Positions 5,657 to 7,399 of a stretch of DNA of 7,399 nt are shown here, piece by piece (position 1 is the first letter of the stretch; each line of letters opens with the position of its first letter). The stretch is from Holosporales bacterium (GTDB lineage: Bacteria > Pseudomonadota > Alphaproteobacteria > RUG11792): NCBI GenBank assembly GCA_031281515.1, contig JAITFF010000002.1, forward strand, positions 1 to 7,399, given 5' to 3'. Position numbers and translations under genes: made by a program. The notes beneath the pieces are model-generated. The model worked only from the letters and a program-made list of their open reading frames with translations, had not been told where the DNA came from and did not search any database.

Positions 5657-7222
5657 ATGCTTAAGAAATTTATAGAGGCATATAATGCATACAAAATTAA
5701 TATCATGCAGCGCAGTATTTTCTACAGGTTTTCCCTTGAAAAGCGCGGCGGTATTTTAAATCCAGATAAATTCCTGACGGATCCCTGGTCCGGAAATCCT
5801 GCGATTGGGAAGGATATCCTCAATAACATCGTCTGGAAATCTGGGGGGGAATCTGATCTGATGGCGCTCCTAGCAAGTAGTACGGATGACGAATTTGCTT
5901 ATAGTTTCGCCTGGATTAGGCATCTTCAAGCCGTCGGCGGGAACGGAAGTATGAGGCTTACCCGCAGCTTTATCCTGACATTCATAAATAATTACAGAAA
6001 GACGAAAGCATTTTGGCTGCACTTAAATAGCTGGTCGATACCAATTATCGGAGAACGGCTTGTCAATTGGATGTTTTCTTACTCTTTTTTCGCTTCTGGA
6101 TCAAATGATTCGTTCCAAAAAATTGTGTTATCATCAATCGTGGAGCAATTTTCTCATCTGTGGAAATGTTACGGTGCTGAACCGAATGAATATGCCCGTC
6201 TGACCGCTCTAAAGGCAATCGTAGCCTGCCTTTGTTCGATGCAAAATGCTCAGCCCGCCAAAATTAGAAAAGCAATAAGAGAAATCAAAGGAATCACGGA
6301 AAACTGCCTCGATTCAACTGGGATGGTGATAAACCGCAATCCGGAAGATCAATTTAATATGTTCAAGAACCTCATCGAGATAAGATTTGTCTCAAAAAAC
6401 GCCGGAATAGAACTATCCAAGCAGATTTTTGTCGACGCTTTAGCAAAGATGGCGGCGTGTCTCAGATACCTTAGACTCGGAGACGGAAAACTTTCGAACC
6501 TCATCGGAAACGGCGGATACCTATCGAGTCAGGGGCTGACTCCAACCCGGCAGATGATTGATACGGCTCTGTCGGTCGTCGAGTCAAAAAATAGTGGTCC
6601 TGTCACGATTTCTGGCTTCACAAGATTGGCGACTAAAAAAATTATCCTGATAGTGAATACGAAGCCTTGCCACTTGAGATCCCAATTTCACAATCCATCA
6701 GAACCTGGCCTTAATATTTTCGATTTCGAAGCGAGCTTTGGACTATGCAGAATGATCAACAGGGCCGATATTACCATGTTATTTAACGGACTTCGTATCA
6801 AGATCGGGAAAAGCGCGAAGTATATATCTCAAATCAAGCACGAAAGAGGAGAGTTGCATTTTGAGGGAGAGGTTCAACAACGAAGTAGATATTTCGATTT
6901 TAATGTTCAAAGAAAAATCGCGATTAATCTTAAGTCGGAGAAAATAAGGGGCCTGGATACCGCCCAAGCATCGGCCCCTTTTCAGGCATTTCCCAGATTC
7001 GTTTTCGATCGACAAACGACAATAAAAGAAATACACTCACGAAGTGTGTTGATAATGCACGGGAATTCGGGATATATCCTCAGTATTTATCAGCGGTCGC
7101 AAGATTGCGAATTATCCATTGGGCAACACTCAGCTAATTCCCTCCCTACCGTGGAAATCTGCTATCCGGCAACGAATATATGTGACGTACAAATAGCCTG
7201 GGCCATCGAGTCAACTCCGTAA
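5657..7222 (+). CDS. Heparinase II/III family protein, divergent
   Basis: The 521-residue product resembles the alphaproteobacterial heparinase II/III-like proteins, which are related to polysaccharide lyases but have mostly untested function. Family landmarks in order are YRFSL with DPWSGNPAIG (23-51), FAWIRHLQAVGG (84-95), GERLVNWMFSYSFF (132-145), an alpha-helical toroid including NRNPEDQFN (226-234), LRLGDGKLSNLIGNGG (272-287), SGFTRLATKK (319-328), FDFEAS (355-360), and a C-terminal beta region with KYISQIKHERGELHF and FPRFVF. Where relatives usually carry a conserved His before the FE of the lyase domain, this protein reads PGLNIFDFE. The following segment is short, so catalysis may be lost. 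No signal peptide is seen, which suggests a cytoplasmic location. The ATG is chosen because the family N-terminus aligns from it; no good Shine-Dalgarno precedes it. A TATACT at 5621 could be a -10 element, but no -35 pairs with it. Confidence 0.8.
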   Translation: MLKKFIEAYNAYKINIMQRSIFYRFSLEKRGGILNPDKFLTDPWSGNPAIGKDILNNIVWKSGGESDLMALLASSTDDEFAYSFAWIRHLQAVGGNGSMRLTRSFILTFINNYRKTKAFWLHLNSWSIPIIGERLVNWMFSYSFFASGSNDSFQKIVLSSIVEQFSHLWKCYGAEPNEYARLTALKAIVACLCSMQNAQPAKIRKAIREIKGITENCLDSTGMVINRNPEDQFNMFKNLIEIRFVSKNAGIELSKQIFVDALAKMAACLRYLRLGDGKLSNLIGNGGYLSSQGLTPTRQMIDTALSVVESKNSGPVTISGFTRLATKKIILIVNTKPCHLRSQFHNPSEPGLNIFDFEASFGLCRMINRADITMLFNGLRIKIGKSAKYISQIKHERGELHFEGEVQQRSRYFDFNVQRKIAINLKSEKIRGLDTAQASAPFQAFPRFVFDRQTTIKEIHSRSVLIMHGNSGYILSIYQRSQDCELSIGQHSANSLPTVEICYPATNICDVQIAWAIESTP

Positions 7223-7257
7223 TCCTCGATCACATCAACTCCTCATTTTTTCGCGGC

Positions 7258-7286
7258 TTGTTAACGCTGAATTTCTCTGATAGAAT
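7258..7286 (+). promoter_or_regulatory. Sigma70-type promoter for the right-edge gene
   Basis: A TTGTTA -35 (7258-7263, 4 of 6) lies exactly 17 bp from a TAGAAT -10 (7281-7286, 5 of 6). The predicted transcription start near 7293 leaves about 44 bases of untranslated leader before the ATG at 7337. Position just upstream of a new gene start and the ideal spacing support the call. Confidence 0.5.
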
Positions 7287-7336
7287 CCACACCTATCATT
7301 CTGCTAATTATTCGATACCTCTTTAAACAGATAACA

Positions 7337-7399
7337 ATGTTTTATAGCCTTATCTACAAATTTTACGGTTCAGATTTTCCATTTTGTCACATCTTTAAG
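7337..7399 (+). CDS. mraY: Probable phospho-N-acetylmuramoyl-pentapeptide-transferase, 5' fragment
   Basis: The frame from ATG 7337 is open to the window edge and encodes 21 residues, MFYSLIYKFYGSDFPFCHIFK. The pattern of an aromatic-rich M-hydrophobic-Y-x-LI-Y start, then a short polar loop and F-x-x-x-x-F, resembles the N-terminus of alphaproteobacterial MraY (M-L-Y-x-L-L-Y-P-L, then F-x-x-x-N-V-F-R-Y). MraY is the inner-membrane enzyme that makes lipid I by transferring phospho-MurNAc-pentapeptide to undecaprenyl phosphate. No clear Shine-Dalgarno is seen. The identification rests on 21 residues recalled by pattern, and other membrane proteins cannot be excluded. The gene is cut by the window edge. 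Confidence 0.5.
   Translation, partial: MFYSLIYKFYGSDFPFCHIFK

Noticed and set aside
6779..7036. 85-codon open frame antisense to the heparinase-like gene
   Set aside because: The heparinase frame is intact and family-like across this stretch; nothing supports an antisense gene.
7211..7242. Direct repeat TCAACTCC around the heparinase-like stop codon, before a T6 run
   Set aside because: It is only 8 bases long and does not form a stem before the T-run, so it is neither a terminator nor a convincing attachment site.

Overview
The window reads as chromosomal DNA of a Gram-negative bacterium, most likely a host-associated alphaproteobacterium (Holosporales/Rickettsiales-like). This placement is inference. 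It rests on moderate GC, a gatA-gatB pair, an alphaproteobacterial-type heparinase II/III family protein, a probable mraY start, and a secreted protein with a eukaryote-like Myb/SANT DNA-binding domain, which points to a eukaryotic host. No phage, IS, CRISPR, rRNA or tRNA gene was recognised.

Layout. Positions 1-191 hold a perfect 15-bp-stem hairpin (30-76), a possible sigma70 promoter and a duplicated Shine-Dalgarno block. They lead into a + strand gene (192-878) for a signal-peptide-bearing Myb-like protein. Its TGA stop is followed by 72 more sense codons in the same frame (879-1097), and a small hairpin straddles the stop. From 1159 to 4207 the - strand carries gatA then gatB, separated by one base; these are the A and B subunits of the tRNA-dependent amidotransferase. 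No gatC lies directly upstream. A 3' hairpin (1115-1135) sits between the convergent Myb and gatB genes. A divergent intergenic region (4208-4404) separates gatA from a + strand gene for a putative lipoprotein with a TIM-barrel glycoside-hydrolase-like domain (4405-5556). This is followed by a heparinase II/III-like protein (5657-7222). After a convincing promoter (7258-7286), the first 21 codons of a gene resembling mraY run off the right edge.

Functional picture. gatA/gatB are housekeeping translation genes. The lipoprotein, the heparinase-like protein and MraY all suggest envelope or polysaccharide metabolism, but only MraY has a firmly known role. The most unusual gene is the secreted Myb-like protein: a bacterial protein with an export signal, an R2-type Myb repeat, a degenerate second repeat, a basic patch, and a proline-rich then acidic/serine-rich tail. 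It is a candidate nucleus-targeted effector. All other complete genes end in TAA and all checked Trp codons are TGG, so the standard code is used and the TGA in the Myb frame should be read as a real (possibly leaky or recently acquired) stop.
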